Below are positions 6,401 to 13,445 of a DNA stretch of 13,749 nucleotides, one piece after another. Source of the stretch: GCA-002688135 sp964536565. GTDB taxonomy: Bacteria > Patescibacteriota > Patescibacteriia > Magasanikbacterales > GCA-002688135. The notes beneath the pieces are model-generated. The model ran no database searches. It was not told the origin of the DNA and saw only the letters and a list, made by a program, of their open reading frames with translations. Position numbers and translations under genes: made by a program. How positions within the stretch are numbered: the stretch's first letter is position 1; every line of letters starts with the position of its first letter. Location: contig CAZHXK010000033.1 in NCBI GenBank assembly GCA_964536565.1, forward strand, positions 1 through 13,749, read 5' to 3'.

Positions 6401-8129
6401 TTTGGACCACCATCTTCTCCATATCTCGTTTTGGATCTGTGCTATCTTCTGGTCGATATGCCAATAATGCACGAATCTCTGATAAATCATGCGTATTCAT
6501 AACCTCCTCACCCACCTCACGAGCCTTAGCCATAACGGTTTTTAATTCCAACAGTGTTGGCACAATAGCTTCTATCTCAAGTAGCGCGTAAGACAATCTA
6601 TTTTTGGTGGACCAAAACTCAACCGGTTTTTCTAGGTGTTGTTTGTATGATTGAAATTTGCCAAAGGTTGCGTGCGCAGCACGTCTGGACAACTCATCAT
6701 CCAGTCTATAGATTTCTCTTCGTACTCGCTTTGGTCTAATCTCATCTGGCCAGTCAGTACGCACATCAGATAACTTCTTCCCCACCTTTGCTGCATATAT
6801 TTCGTACTGATTCTCGATCTGCTCTGAAATATCACCTGTCTGAAATGGATTGGTAGAGAAATAACTATCTGAAACACTCGAGAAGAATTGCGTAGCCTGT
6901 TCAGAGTTCACCAATCCAACCTCAACAAGCTGAGGAATATACTGGATCATGACAGCACTTGTTGATTCGCGAGATTCTAAAAACCCTTTTACTGTATTCG
7001 TCAGTTTAATTCTCTGATCTGTATCATCTTGACGTCCTTGAGAATCCCGAAGTCCATCATCGTCCAAGAGTTGCCGATAATATTCCACCGCAGACTGAAG
7101 AACATACGTTACATACTCAGGGTTCTGAGTTACTGCCGAAGAGACACGCGTTCTGATCCGCAAGGCTTTCTTACGCTTTTCCTGTTCATGCCGATGTTTA
7201 TCACGGTCCCACTTCCGACGAGCTTCATCGTATAATCGCCTTTGTTCACGATAGTCCTTAAAAGCCGTCACACTGTTTCCATCATGATGGCTGTAAAATG
7301 GCTCAGGGGAATTCAAAATTTCAGGCTTGTCCGGCAGACTAATCAGCGGATATGCGAAGGGCGCTAGAAATGCTGCTCGCTCAGGCGTTGATGTTACTTC
7401 TGCATCCACATGCCACTTTTTCTCAGACCCCGAAGATGTAGAGTGCTTGTCTCTCCTGTATGACTCTATTCGCTCCCTTCGTTCTTGGGCTTTCTTCTCT
7501 CTCCTATTTTTTTTATCCTCCTCTTGGTTTTTCTTCGACCCCGTCATTTCTTCTTTCCCTGCTCGCTGCCCTCGTGTTTTTCTATTCGCCCTGTAATCTC
7601 GCTCTTGTTTTTTTGATTCCTCCTGTATCTCATCAACTTCTTTCTTCTTTGTGTCCTTCAACATAATCGCACCCTCAAAAAGTGCCGCCCTCTGCGTATC
7701 TGATAGCCATCCGTATGTATGTCGATAAAAATGTGAAATCTGATACTGTGTCGGATCGCTGTTGGTGAAAAAAAATTCTGCTGCCTCATGCGCGTACTCC
7801 TGTGGCATGTCTGGCAAACACTCATTAAACGCATCCCAGTACAGACCAGGCTCGAGCGTCTTCATGATGAACATACCGACCTCTGCCTTTGCTTTTTCAT
7901 CGAGAGGGATCACCGCGAGAATTGCATCTGGCTCACTAATCTCCCCTCTCATCATGAGTTTTTCAAGTTGTTTCGCTCGTTCTTTTTGAGGAAATGAAAC
8001 ATCGCTGTCGATCAGTCGATCCACCATAGAAACTGAACCCTGTATTGCTTCATGAACATTTCGTTCTGAGAACGATCCGTCCGATTTCTCTACAGAAGGT
8101 ATCTCACGCATAGTTATGCATCTTAACAT
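3414..8129 (-). CDS. Giant alpha-helical cytoplasmic protein, 1,571 aa, unknown function
   Basis: I recognise no family. There is no signal peptide or membrane segment, so it is probably cytoplasmic. Residues 20-155 form a helical N-terminal domain. Residues 158-240 are an extreme Lys/Arg/Glu-rich, coiled-coil-like linker, followed by a Pro-rich stretch (255-280) and a second charged helix (290-328). About 330-1375 is a long run of amphipathic helices resembling an alpha-solenoid; loose motifs such as ENMDY, ALEKNPESA and IEQHPHY suggest degenerate helical-hairpin repeats. The end (about 1377-1571) looks like a separate mixed alpha/beta domain with Cys1433-Gln-His, then a strand-rich stretch with RSIMRLL and FLERVYS. 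The start could be ATG 8129, almost leaderless behind a possible TAAAAT -10, or ATG 8111; neither has a good SD. A scaffold role is a guess. The gene is divergent from the HAD-Nudix pair. Confidence 0.85.
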   Translation of the reverse strand: MLRCITMREIPSVEKSDGSFSERNVHEAIQGSVSMVDRLIDSDVSFPQKERAKQLEKLMMRGEISEPDAILAVIPLDEKAKAEVGMFIMKTLEPGLYWDAFNECLPDMPQEYAHEAAEFFFTNSDPTQYQISHFYRHTYGWLSDTQRAALFEGAIMLKDTKKKEVDEIQEESKKQERDYRANRKTRGQRAGKEEMTGSKKNQEEDKKNRREKKAQERRERIESYRRDKHSTSSGSEKKWHVDAEVTSTPERAAFLAPFAYPLISLPDKPEILNSPEPFYSHHDGNSVTAFKDYREQRRLYDEARRKWDRDKHRHEQEKRKKALRIRTRVSSAVTQNPEYVTYVLQSAVEYYRQLLDDDGLRDSQGRQDDTDQRIKLTNTVKGFLESRESTSAVMIQYIPQLVEVGLVNSEQATQFFSSVSDSYFSTNPFQTGDISEQIENQYEIYAAKVGKKLSDVRTDWPDEIRPKRVRREIYRLDDELSRRAAHATFGKFQSYKQHLEKPVEFWSTKNRLSYALLEIEAIVPTLLELKTVMAKAREVGEEVMNTHDLSEIRALLAYRPEDSTDPKRDMEKMVVQILRQPILDYGADSITSKDIVRNIEMLESELSPKAFLKITDTINKKDPSIWLENMDYTLKAEPVKMDAILEFAVQRSPQAVINEYQNLIWQSVHSRHDNMLSTEQVRAYARAALEKNPESAVWDLKIFQELYTAEEQHEFIEHHLAQGEGEYFLYQLLNSDLSELYSAQIRETIINNPWQLKKITDYIGMERWKKIRDILGVEVFVGLIEQHPHYVHIEQLLDDKDVLLDISRRSPRGWQRILAALTRTGFSAGVATILRHTGKIIEDDRAAREKQKKGKELGYDKVYLLKHAEKQPIQRLAEASMQQLVMVCQEKPVRVFEKDVLSAIKRAGGYTLNRLQQAHLDELQSIIEVNVEAQVDRDPHLIYELSGVVNAKTYKKLLERHARVVAFTEGRYGRSFANDIETSDDLRERIFDMSPVLKVRDNDNELKQDVYLEIIEHGAGQAFHPLFEARLKKLAGREIKRNGPRTDEIDNMTLQKEFASLVKRCSLLSASEYASDNAAFIMDIENTEEQKRVMDALEYLSYFNLDDIETPLDETTYEDVMREMESRIAAHAKELFELDDDISISFDHITIRTVMAMAVYYRNDAKTDIELKQTFHDMVKQVSDPNFVSWRAWGSDTEPTAEEKPGLLREIKHDNLVPYHMTVEQYEQWVADVHVDVEEMLGTNIKDIHVGIKRIVADAVADGHIEGDVIDFDGEMHALRLQTLMEPISVWGREMRDIRKEAGRKMTPEQYRRFTETKEKLQVYRESNADEIMEAQAHVYTAKLAHISSQELETQSLDVKSKNIPLKKAFEVISEVFGKDAFVHDVERIKNTVYNARESMFGGERLSKSQLTMTDKVDADIYFRIGEEPVESCQHFDGGSYNVGIMSYAIDPAVKVIQIYDEQDTLITRSIMRLLNDENGNPAIFLERVYSTNLHEKIDKAVVNLATDKARAMGVGLYSREVAVVSEEDFGEEGYANLKSNGSRTPWIYTDAAGGSARDGQFEVTSARRIG

Positions 8130-8157
8130 TTATGCGCTCTATTTTACAGCTTTCCCA

Positions 8158-8201
8158 TTGACATGTGGGTCACTTTGTACTATCATGTACTCGGTTCATT
8201 T
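8158..8201 (+). promoter_or_regulatory. Promoter of the HAD-Nudix operon
   Basis: The -35 is TTGACA (8158-8163), the spacer is 17 bp, and the -10 is TATCAT (8181-8186, 5 of 6). GTTCATTT (8194-8201) follows after 7 nt. GTAC flanks the -10 on both sides (8177-8180 and 8187-8190). The 92-bp gap also holds the start region of the divergent giant gene, where TAAAAT in the minus direction, about 11 nt from ATG 8129, is only a weak candidate -10. Confidence 0.8.
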
Positions 8202-8221
8202 TATAACTGATCGGAGGTTTT

Positions 8222-8902
8222 ATGCATCGCTTGAGTACATGGCTTCGCGAAGTTGATGATTGGTGGTTTGATTTAGATGGGACGCTTGTGCAGAGCATGC
8301 CGTATCGGACATTGCTTCAACGAGTTGCAAAACTTTTGAATATTCCGTACACCAATGAGCTCTACCACTACAGAAACAGCTGGGTGGATGTTCCGACAGC
8401 GCATGCCCGCCATCTCACAATGGCAGATAACGGCGGCACACGTGACCAGATCGACCGCATCTACCAGAAATACTCTGCTGATAACAAAACACCGAGTGTC
8501 ATTACTGGTGCATTTCCGTGCGTCGAAGGCTTGCTTGCGTGCAACAAGCGTTTGATCTGCTACACGCGAGGAAATCAGGAGTGGCAGATGGGGAAAATTC
8601 TCGTGACTGGATTGCGAAGAGTTTTTTCTGAAGTGTGTGTTGTGCAGTCGAAAGACGTCGCGACGCTTCAAGGGCATGTCGCTCGCATTTCACCCGACCA
8701 ACCGTTCATCATGATCGGAAATACATTCAACGAAGATATTGCTCCCGCAGCTGGTATTGCGCGTGGACGGATTTACACATCTTCTGCTGCCACGGCTTCA
8801 CTGCGTGACACCCCCGGACAATTGTCAGATGACATTCTCGTGGTCGACACAGTTACTGACCTAGTTCCCGAGATTACCCGACATAAGGAGAGTTTGTCAT
8901 GA
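8222..8902 (+). CDS. HAD-superfamily phosphatase, 226 aa
   Basis: HAD phosphatases hydrolyse phosphate esters through an aspartyl-phosphate intermediate. Motif I is FDLDGTLV, with nucleophile Asp17 and acid/base Asp19. Motif II is the Thr of CYTRGN (Thr115). Motif III is probably Lys144 of QSKDVATL. Motif IV is IGNTFNEDI (165-173), where Asn replaces the usual first acid but Asp172 is kept, as in several HAD subgroups. Residues 25-95 form a helical cap, as in subfamily I. CGGAGG lies 4 nt before ATG, and the promoter at 8158-8186 fits this start. Its stop overlaps the next start (ATGA), implying translational coupling. The substrate cannot be read from sequence; a nucleotide or sugar phosphate is plausible given the Nudix-like partner. 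Confidence 0.85.
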   Translation: MHRLSTWLREVDDWWFDLDGTLVQSMPYRTLLQRVAKLLNIPYTNELYHYRNSWVDVPTAHARHLTMADNGGTRDQIDRIYQKYSADNKTPSVITGAFPCVEGLLACNKRLICYTRGNQEWQMGKILVTGLRRVFSEVCVVQSKDVATLQGHVARISPDQPFIMIGNTFNEDIAPAAGIARGRIYTSSAATASLRDTPGQLSDDILVVDTVTDLVPEITRHKESLS

Positions 8903-9804
8903 GTTACGATTTCCATGGTGTGAAGATTAATGCGGTTGTGACGACCGATGAACCGGTGTATAGCGAGCATATCATTACACCTGCCTTCAACGAGAAACCA
9001 TTTCTGTTGTCGCCGAAGCTCAACGCAGCAGCTGAAACCATCTTTGGCACATTAAACCAACGTAATAAGCGCGTGTTTGATGGTCAGGGAGTTGGGTTGC
9101 AGCTATGGCATCAAGATGACTCCGGACAACTCATGTTGTGGTTTCGTAGCGCTGATTATCTAAGCATGTTCGGTGGACACGGTGCAGCTGAATTCCTCAC
9201 AGACCCTGAACTACAGGACGTCGCAGCTGCAGTGGAGAGAGAATTCCGTCGTTGGCGGAAACGCGAAATCTCGTGTCCGTTTTCTCGACGACCTCTACTT
9301 GCCTGCAGTCTCATCACTGGTGATAATAAATTTATCATCATGCGACGCAGCGAAGAACATGCAACTCAAGCAGCGCAGTTTCAGAGTGCTATTGTCGGAG
9401 CGATCCGACCTGATCGCGGCGACTGCTTTGATCGTGGTCCGAATATCGTCTTAAAGGCTTTCCTCCGCACTGCCGAGGAAGAACTCGGTATTAACCTTCG
9501 AGAGCACACGCGATTTAGCATCATGTTTGGCGGAGATACCACTCGCTTTGCCCAACCGATCATTGCTGGAGCAATTCGCACGAACATGACCAGCGACACC
9601 ATCCTCAGCAACATGGCTGGCTATGCAAAGGAGACATGGGAACACACGAATGTGATTGTTTCTGACTTTTGCGCCGAAGGTGTTCTCAAGGTCCTAGGGC
9701 GACACCGTATGTCCGCAGCCTGCCAACTTTCGCTCGTGTGCGCCGCAAAGATGAACCTGAAGCCCGACGACCTTGAAACTGCTGCAGCACAACTTACGCA
9801 GTAG
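8899..9804 (+). CDS. Nudix-like hydrolase with an unfamiliar N-terminal region, 301 aa
   Basis: Nudix enzymes cleave nucleoside diphosphates linked to another group. Residues 190-198 read RTAEEELGI, matching the second half of the Nudix box (REUXEEXGU), with both metal-binding Glu kept but Thr in place of the first Glu. The expected upstream Gly and Glu are absent at the canonical spacing (Cys and Asn occupy those positions). The preceding strand-rich stretch (133-170, with FIIMRR) fits a Nudix core. Residues 1-125 are an extra domain with GLQLWHQ and MFGGHG that I do not recognise. Activity is therefore likely but not certain. The gene overlaps the HAD gene by 4 nt; AAGGAG (8885-8890) lies 8 nt before ATG. 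It is the last gene of the two-gene operon, followed by a terminator. Confidence 0.65.
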   Translation: MSYDFHGVKINAVVTTDEPVYSEHIITPAFNEKPFLLSPKLNAAAETIFGTLNQRNKRVFDGQGVGLQLWHQDDSGQLMLWFRSADYLSMFGGHGAAEFLTDPELQDVAAAVEREFRRWRKREISCPFSRRPLLACSLITGDNKFIIMRRSEEHATQAAQFQSAIVGAIRPDRGDCFDRGPNIVLKAFLRTAEEELGINLREHTRFSIMFGGDTTRFAQPIIAGAIRTNMTSDTILSNMAGYAKETWEHTNVIVSDFCAEGVLKVLGRHRMSAACQLSLVCAAKMNLKPDDLETAAAQLTQ

Positions 9805-9812
9805 CATATACC

Positions 9813-9838
9813 CCCGACATACGTGTCGGGATTTTTTT
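9813..9838 (+). terminator. Rho-independent terminator of the HAD-Nudix operon
   Basis: CCCGACA (9813-9819) pairs with TGTCGGG (9824-9830) around the loop TACG, followed by A and seven T residues (9832-9838). It begins 8 nt after the stop codon. Confidence 0.9.
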
Positions 9839-9844
9839 ATACCA

Positions 9845-9866
9845 AAAAACGGCCGAAGCCGTTTTT
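9845..9866. terminator. Bidirectional terminator between converging units
   Basis: AAAAACGGC (9845-9853) pairs with GCCGTTTTT (9858-9866) around the loop CGAA. The GC core has A residues on the left and T residues on the right, so it reads as a hairpin with U-tract on both strands. It backs up the plus-strand terminator at 9813 and is the only visible terminator for the minus-strand gene ending at 9889. Confidence 0.85.
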
Positions 9867-9888
9867 ACGTATCATACTTTATAATCTT

Positions 9889-11580
9889 CTATTCGACATT
9901 CACCTTTACCTTAATTCGCTCTGCTGTTCCTGGTGTCTTATTTCTCCAGCGTGGTCGAATCTGTACATCCCAATTGTCGATCAATCCTGTTGCGTCCATA
10001 TATGTTTCGATAGCGCTTTCATCAAGATTTGTGAATTTTGATGGTGCGACAATATCAGACCCTGGATCGACTATTACTGTTCCTTCACGTGTTAGCTTCA
10101 GTGTTGCTGTTTTTGCTTCGGCATCCACCTTCTCTACTTCGTACCGAGGATCTCCAACTTTATGCAGTCGTTTATCTGATGGAACTTTTGCGAATACAGC
10201 CTGACGCGTGAGTGTATCGAGTGCTGATCCATCAAAGAATACAGCCGTTACGTTCGCACGCACATCGATTGAGAATTGATCTACCTCTGATCCGATTTCA
10301 CCGTTGATTGTCTCACTGAGTACTTCAACCGATGCGATGTTGTCTGGATATGACTGCGCCCCATCATTGTCTCTGTACTGATCGAGTTTTGATTGCTTCA
10401 ACGATGCCGCAATACCACTTCGAGCTCTTTCAATATCAGATTCAGCCAGCACTCCTGCGATTCGTACCCCTCCGCTCATATCCGAAACGCTCTCTCCAAA
10501 TATTTCCGCCTGCTGAGCTGTTGGCAAACCTGGAATTGTGAACTTGCCCTGCGCAACATCCCCCGCCGTTCCGACAACATCAGCAGTAACTTTTGCCGTA
10601 GCTTCTTTGCCCGCGTTTACGATCACTCGCTCAGCAATTCTGAAGATAACACCATCAGCACTCTGGAAGCGTGTTCGCGGAATCAAACTTACTGTTTCGC
10701 TCGAATTGTTAATAATTCGCATCTGCCCACTCGCATTCCCCTCAACCTCTTTCCCTTCCTCAACAGAGAATGATTCTGAATATGTAATTTCTTCAACAAA
10801 GACCACACCCTCAATTCGGTCTGTTGTGCCTGCAACCGTTCGCAAAAGTGAAACTGAAATCTGTTCTTTTTCAGGCGTAATGTTGATGGTTGCGCTTGTA
10901 GCAGAGAAGACCAACATGAACAATAAGAGTGCGCCAGTTATGACGATAAATCCGAGTGCGATGCGGCGATATAGTTTAAGTGGAATATCGTGTCCTGATC
11001 GCTTCTTCTTTTTTCGTGGGTTCTCATCTAGCATATCGTCGTCAAAAAGTTGTTGTTGTTCCTCTTCATCTTCATCGTCCTTCATGAAATCATCAAACGA
11101 TTCTAGCTTGTCCTCGCTTGAAACTTTTTTTACTTTCTTTTTTGGCTTGATTTCTTCTTCCGGTTTATCATCCAACCCCTCTTCTTCATCCTCATCTAAT
11201 TCCTCACCTTCTTCTTCATCATCGCTTTCTTCTACATCCAAATCAAGATCATCGTCCGCTTCCTCAATATCCTCGTCATCATCATTAAGGTCATCAAGAT
11301 CGGCATCAATCTTTTCATCAGAGTCGTCTTCCTCATCATCATCTAACCCTTCATCCTCATCACTCATGTCCTCAATCTCAAAATCCTCCAAGTCTTCACC
11401 TTCGAGTTCAGCATCCACATCCAATTCTTCCTCCATCTCGTCTAGTTCTTCCACTTCCTCAACTTTTTTCTTAGGAGCTTTTTTTACAACCTTCTTTGCG
11501 GGTGCTTTCTTTACCGATTTCTTAACCGGTTTTTTTGGAGCCTTTTTGGGAGCTTTTTTTGTTTGTTTTTTTGGAGCCAT
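9889..11580 (-). CDS. Membrane-anchored protein with Lys-rich and Asp/Glu-rich cytoplasmic tail and exported 'baseplate J-like' C-terminal region, 563 aa
   Basis: Residues 1-40 are a histone-H1-like Lys/Ala/Pro tail. Residues 41-143 are almost pure Asp/Glu. A basic patch (146-152), a second acidic stretch (168-186) and basic PRKKKKR (188-194) precede one membrane helix (about 207-227). The remaining ~335 residues are beta-rich, without Cys, and should lie outside the cell with the tail inside. They resemble proteins often labelled baseplate J-like in Patescibacteria; function unknown. Next to the PilB-type ATPase, a role in surface machinery is plausible. I chose ATG 11580 because it begins the Lys-rich tail, although it has no SD; an in-frame GTG at 11631 would add 17 residues and translate the 14-bp tandem repeat. 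The acidic segment uses GAT/GAA/GAC codons heavily, as a low-complexity tract. Confidence 0.8.
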   Translation of the reverse strand: MAPKKQTKKAPKKAPKKPVKKSVKKAPAKKVVKKAPKKKVEEVEELDEMEEELDVDAELEGEDLEDFEIEDMSDEDEGLDDDEEDDSDEKIDADLDDLNDDDEDIEEADDDLDLDVEESDDEEEGEELDEDEEEGLDDKPEEEIKPKKKVKKVSSEDKLESFDDFMKDDEDEEEQQQLFDDDMLDENPRKKKKRSGHDIPLKLYRRIALGFIVITGALLLFMLVFSATSATINITPEKEQISVSLLRTVAGTTDRIEGVVFVEEITYSESFSVEEGKEVEGNASGQMRIINNSSETVSLIPRTRFQSADGVIFRIAERVIVNAGKEATAKVTADVVGTAGDVAQGKFTIPGLPTAQQAEIFGESVSDMSGGVRIAGVLAESDIERARSGIAASLKQSKLDQYRDNDGAQSYPDNIASVEVLSETINGEIGSEVDQFSIDVRANVTAVFFDGSALDTLTRQAVFAKVPSDKRLHKVGDPRYEVEKVDAEAKTATLKLTREGTVIVDPGSDIVAPSKFTNLDESAIETYMDATGLIDNWDVQIRPRWRNKTPGTAERIKVKVNVE

Positions 11581-11584
11581 ATAA

Positions 11585-11612
11585 TGAGGGTGTAGGGTTG
11601 AGGGTGTAGGGT
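11585..11612 (-). repeat. Two perfect 14-bp tandem repeats just upstream of ATG 11580
   Basis: TGAGGGTGTAGGGT on the plus strand occurs twice without a mismatch (11585-11598 and 11599-11612). In the mRNA sense each unit is ACCCTACACCCTCA, and together they fill most of the leader where an SD sequence would be expected. Confidence 0.95.
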
Positions 11613-11657
11613 ATAGCACAGACACAACCACTCACTCTCTTTGCAATAAGTATACCA
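11610..11657 (-). promoter_or_regulatory. Candidate extended -10 elements upstream of the membrane-anchored protein gene
   Basis: Reading the minus strand, TGG-TATACT (11649-11657) and TGC-TATACC (11610-11618) both look like extended -10 elements. Neither has a convincing -35 at 16-18 bp. The second would start transcripts inside the tandem repeat. Co-transcription from the ATPase gene, 80 bp upstream, is equally possible. Confidence 0.35.
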
Positions 11658-11660
11658 CAT

Positions 11661-13433
11661 TTATTCTTCTGTTGGTGCGACCGGCTTTTTTGGTGCCGCT
11701 TCCGCTGGTTTTTCTGTTTGATCGGGAGATACTGACGGCTGTTCTTCTGGTGTGTCAGTCGCCTCTGATACATTCTTTTGTTCAGCTACGGAAAATACCT
11801 CATCAACACTAGTAAGACCCATCGCTGCCTTAACAAGTCCATCCTGCGCCATCGTAACCATACCGAATTTTTCAGCCAGCTCTTGCATTTTGTATTCTGA
11901 CACCGTCGATGCTTCAACCTCCTTAGCGAGCTCTTTATTCATTAAAAATACTTCGTATATTCCAACACGCCCCTTGAATCCCATACCCATGCACTTTGTG
12001 CACTCTTTCTTTTCCCCTGGTCCGTAATATTTTGCAGTAGCCAAATCAATGTCGTAGCCAGCATCCTCTGGAAGTTTCGCAAGAATTGCGTCTACCTTTT
12101 CTTTTACCTTTGGCTCGAGCTGGATTTCTTGTTTACATTCAGTACACAAACGTCGCAGAAGTCGCTGCCCAATGATTGCATTCAGTGACGGCGGTAGCAA
12201 AAATGGCTTCACCCCCATGGATAGGAATCGAGGGATGGCGCCAGCAGCAGAGTTTGTATGAATAGTTGAAATCATTAAGTGACCAGTAAGTGCAGCCTGA
12301 ATAGCAACATCAGCTGTTTCTAAATCTCGGATTTCCCCAACCATGACAATGTCCGGATCCTGTCTCAAAATTGACCGAAGTCCTTGTTGAAACGAATAAC
12401 CTTTTTCTGCGTCTACTCCGGATTGCGCGATACCAGCCAGCTTATATTCGATCGGATTTTCAAGCGTGATGATTTTTGTTTCCTCATTATTTAAATGTGA
12501 GAGAATCGCATACAGTGTTGTTGTTTTTCCAGAACCAGTTGGCCCTGTTGTGATAATCATGCCGTTTGGACGAGAGATTTGTTCTTTGAGACGATCGTAT
12601 GATTTTCCCATCAAACCGAGATCTTCGAATTGCAACGAGATCGAACCAGGACGCAAGATACGCATTACGATACTTTCTCCAAATGCAGTCGGTAGAACTG
12701 ACACACGCATCTCCGTTTTTCCATCCTCCAAATTAATCGTGAAACGTCCGTCTTGTGGTTTATCTTTGATGTTGATTTTGAGTTTCGAAACGAGTTTAAA
12801 CCGGCCAGCTAATTTTGGCATGATCTCTTTCGGGATCTGGAGCGCTTCATGCAGCACTCCATCCATTCTGAATCGAACCACACCACCTTTCTCCCCCGCT
12901 TCAACATGAATATCGGATGCACCACTCTCTAATCCTGCTGCAACAACCATTACAACCAAATCCGTCATATTAAGATCTGGAACTTTTGCTTGTAGTGCTT
13001 CAAATGAAGTTAAGATTCCTTCAAACTGTTTTAAATCCTCTGGAGAAATACTCACACCAGTCTCAATGACACGCGTTTTTGGCAGCCGTTCATAAATTTG
13101 AATACCCTCATCAAAACCCTGATCTGATACCATATAAATAGTCAATTTCGCGTTTTTCTTTTTCGCCATCTCTTCAGCAAATGCTTTTGTGTCTGCATTA
13201 TCCGGTTGCGAGGAAGCTACGTGCAACTCTCCGCCATCATAGTAAAAAGAAATAATTTTTTTCTCCGTTGCGGTTTCCAATGGAATTAAAGCAATAGCTT
13301 CTTGAGCGACTGGAAACTCTTTTAAAGAAATATACGGCACACCTAATTGTGCCGCTTGTTTTTTAGCTTTTTCTTCAGCTTGATTTTTTCTGATGTCTGA
13401 GAGAGATGACTGTAGATCGTCGTTATCCGCCAT
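11661..13433 (-). CDS. pilB: PilB/GspE-type secretion or pilus-assembly ATPase, 590 aa
   Basis: These hexameric ATPases power pilin polymerisation in type IV pili or type II secretion from the cytoplasmic face of the membrane. Residues 20-120 resemble an N-terminal GspE/MshEN-type domain. The core shows SGASDIHVEAG (170-180), Walker A GPTGSGKT (297-304), an Asp box around ENPIEY (325-330), Walker B DIVMVGE (361-367) and a His box TGHLMISTIHTN (383-394). Two CxxC pairs (430/433 and 478/481) form the zinc site typical of PilB/GspE. The tail after about residue 550 is an unusual Pro/Glu/Lys/Ala low-complexity extension. The start lies 12 nt after the preceding stop, without a clear SD, which suggests operonic coupling with the small membrane protein gene. 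PilB and GspE cannot be separated by sequence alone here. Confidence 0.92.
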   Translation of the reverse strand: MADNDDLQSSLSDIRKNQAEEKAKKQAAQLGVPYISLKEFPVAQEAIALIPLETATEKKIISFYYDGGELHVASSQPDNADTKAFAEEMAKKKNAKLTIYMVSDQGFDEGIQIYERLPKTRVIETGVSISPEDLKQFEGILTSFEALQAKVPDLNMTDLVVMVVAAGLESGASDIHVEAGEKGGVVRFRMDGVLHEALQIPKEIMPKLAGRFKLVSKLKINIKDKPQDGRFTINLEDGKTEMRVSVLPTAFGESIVMRILRPGSISLQFEDLGLMGKSYDRLKEQISRPNGMIITTGPTGSGKTTTLYAILSHLNNEETKIITLENPIEYKLAGIAQSGVDAEKGYSFQQGLRSILRQDPDIVMVGEIRDLETADVAIQAALTGHLMISTIHTNSAAGAIPRFLSMGVKPFLLPPSLNAIIGQRLLRRLCTECKQEIQLEPKVKEKVDAILAKLPEDAGYDIDLATAKYYGPGEKKECTKCMGMGFKGRVGIYEVFLMNKELAKEVEASTVSEYKMQELAEKFGMVTMAQDGLVKAAMGLTSVDEVFSVAEQKNVSEATDTPEEQPSVSPDQTEKPAEAAPKKPVAPTEE

Positions 13434-13445
13434 ATGTTGTAGAGA

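Noticed and set aside
1197..9237. Identical 15-mer GCAGCTGCAGTGGAG near 1199 and 9223
   Set aside because: Both copies encode AAAVE in helices of unrelated proteins; shared codons around a PstI/PvuII-like palindrome make coincidence likely, and nothing flanking is repeated.
10538..11584. Long plus-strand open frame with Ser-rich product
   Set aside because: It is the antisense reading of the Asp/Glu-rich tract of the minus-strand gene; acidic codons on one strand give Ser codons on the other. It has no SD or promoter.
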